From NCBI GenBank assembly GCA_946480485.1, contig CAMLJW010000340.1, positions 1 through 5,919 of the forward strand: a DNA stretch of 5,919 nucleotides, read 5' to 3'. Below the pieces are notes generated by a model. The model saw only the letters and a program-made list of their open reading frames with translations. It made no database searches and was not told where the DNA came from. Made by a program: the position numbers and the translations under genes. Positions 5,547-5,919 of the stretch are shown piece after piece. Source of the DNA: an uncultured Streptomyces sp. Lineage in GTDB: Bacteria > Actinomycetota > Actinomycetes > Streptomycetales > Streptomycetaceae. Position 1 is the stretch's first letter; the number at the start of each line of letters is the position of its first letter.

Positions 5547-5719
5547 CCGGCCCGTCATCCACGCCCCGCGGTGAGTGCGCCGGAAGGCCCGGCGTCACCT
5601 GGCAGACCGAACTCGTCCGCGTCGAGCAGCACGTTGATGACGACGCACCCGACCCCGCCCCGCCAAACCGGGCCACCCGCCGCGCACTCGCCCGCGCCGC
5701 ACGCAGGAGAAACCGATGA
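5543..5719 (+). CDS. hypothetical protein, 58 aa, basic C-terminus
   Basis: A 58-codon frame runs from GTG 5543, which shares GTGA with the upstream stop, to TGA 5717-5719, which shares ATGA with the next gene. GGAG at 5534-5537 lies 5 nt before the start. The protein opens with a Ser/Pro/Gly segment containing one Cys, continues with VTWQTELVRVEQHVDDDAPD, an acidic patch, and ends in NRATRRALARAARRRNR. The NRAxRRA-type basic helix is a frequent C-terminal ending in small actinophage proteins and may contact nucleic acid. The double overlap and a good ribosome site are strong evidence that it is translated. Function is unknown. Confidence 0.75.
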   Translation: MTGPSSTPRGECAGRPGVTWQTELVRVEQHVDDDAPDPAPPNRATRRALARAARRRNR

Positions 5720-5919
5720 CCGACCGCATCCCGCTCGACGACCTCACCAGCGACCAACTCGACGCCCTGTACGAGCGTGTCGAAGCAGCCGAGGAGACCG
5801 AGTCACAGCGGCAACTCGCCACCGCGCGGGAAGCCCTCGCCTCTGCGACCACCCGAGCCGCCCGCGCCGAGGCCGCCATCGCCCGCGTCACGGCCGTCCG
5901 TGGCCAGTGGCAGGGACGC
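5716..5919 (+). CDS. coiled-coil hypothetical protein (N-terminal part)
   Basis: The gene starts at ATG 5716 with AGGAG at 5705-5709, overlaps the upstream stop as ATGA, and stays open for 68 codons to the window end. The N-terminus IPLDDLTSDQLDALYERVEAAE is a hallmark start of a widespread unassigned protein group in Streptomyces phages and integrated elements. Residues about 12-60 are Ala/Glu/Arg-rich with heptad-like spacing (LATAREALASATTRAARAEA), predicting a coiled coil. Members often carry a Cys-rich segment after the coil, which would be past the window edge here. The frame of the minus strand over this stretch is a shadow of this composition. Function is unknown; oligomerisation through the coil is likely. 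Confidence 0.85.
   Translation, partial: MTDRIPLDDLTSDQLDALYERVEAAEETESQRQLATAREALASATTRAARAEAAIARVTAVRGQWQGR

Noticed and set aside
1..5919. CRISPR array, insertion sequence or retroelement
   Set aside because: No regularly spaced repeats, no transposase or reverse transcriptase motif, and no terminal inverted repeats were seen.

Overview
The window is very GC-rich DNA with strong C/G preference at third codon positions. All supportable genes lie on the + strand, are small, and are packed with 1-8 nt stop/start overlaps. Gene content and protein style (a phage-type DnaB helicase, CCCH zinc-finger miniprotein, a SLOG-family protein, many short hypothetical proteins) point to a Streptomyces-like actinobacterium. 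The segment looks like the replication and early region of a temperate phage, prophage or integrative element. No integrase, structural gene or conjugation gene is visible, so phage and integrative element cannot be separated here.

Layout. Bases 1-2452 form one tightly coupled block: the 3' end of a CxxC-containing protein, a 451-aa DnaB-like replicative helicase, a PD-(D/E)XK-like nuclease, a 54-aa zinc-finger protein that seems to start at CTG, and a 64-aa hypothetical protein. Bases 2513-3476 hold three small genes of unknown function; the last two are coupled by a one-base stop/start overlap. A perfect 11-bp hairpin (3485-3513) follows and probably ends this transcript. Bases 3575-4513 encode a 312-aa modular protein with helical N-terminal modules, two Cys/His modules at its C-terminus, and a visibly different codon style. 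Bases 4514-4746 form the only intergenic stretch over 200 nt and contain two large adjacent inverted repeats. From 4747 to the end, a SLOG-family protein, a two-module 127-aa protein, a 58-aa basic-tailed protein and the start of a coiled-coil protein form another coupled operon, continuing past the window.

How the parts may work together. The helicase and nuclease, translated together, suggest a DNA replication or processing module. The many small Cys/His-rich proteins may be DNA- or RNA-binding or regulatory accessories, and the SLOG protein suggests a nucleotide-ligand function. These links are inferred from position and motifs. I do not see a clearly new defence or retroelement system. 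The points most worth checking are the CTG-started zinc-finger gene, the tandem hairpin element at 4551-4655, and the helicase-coupled nuclease.
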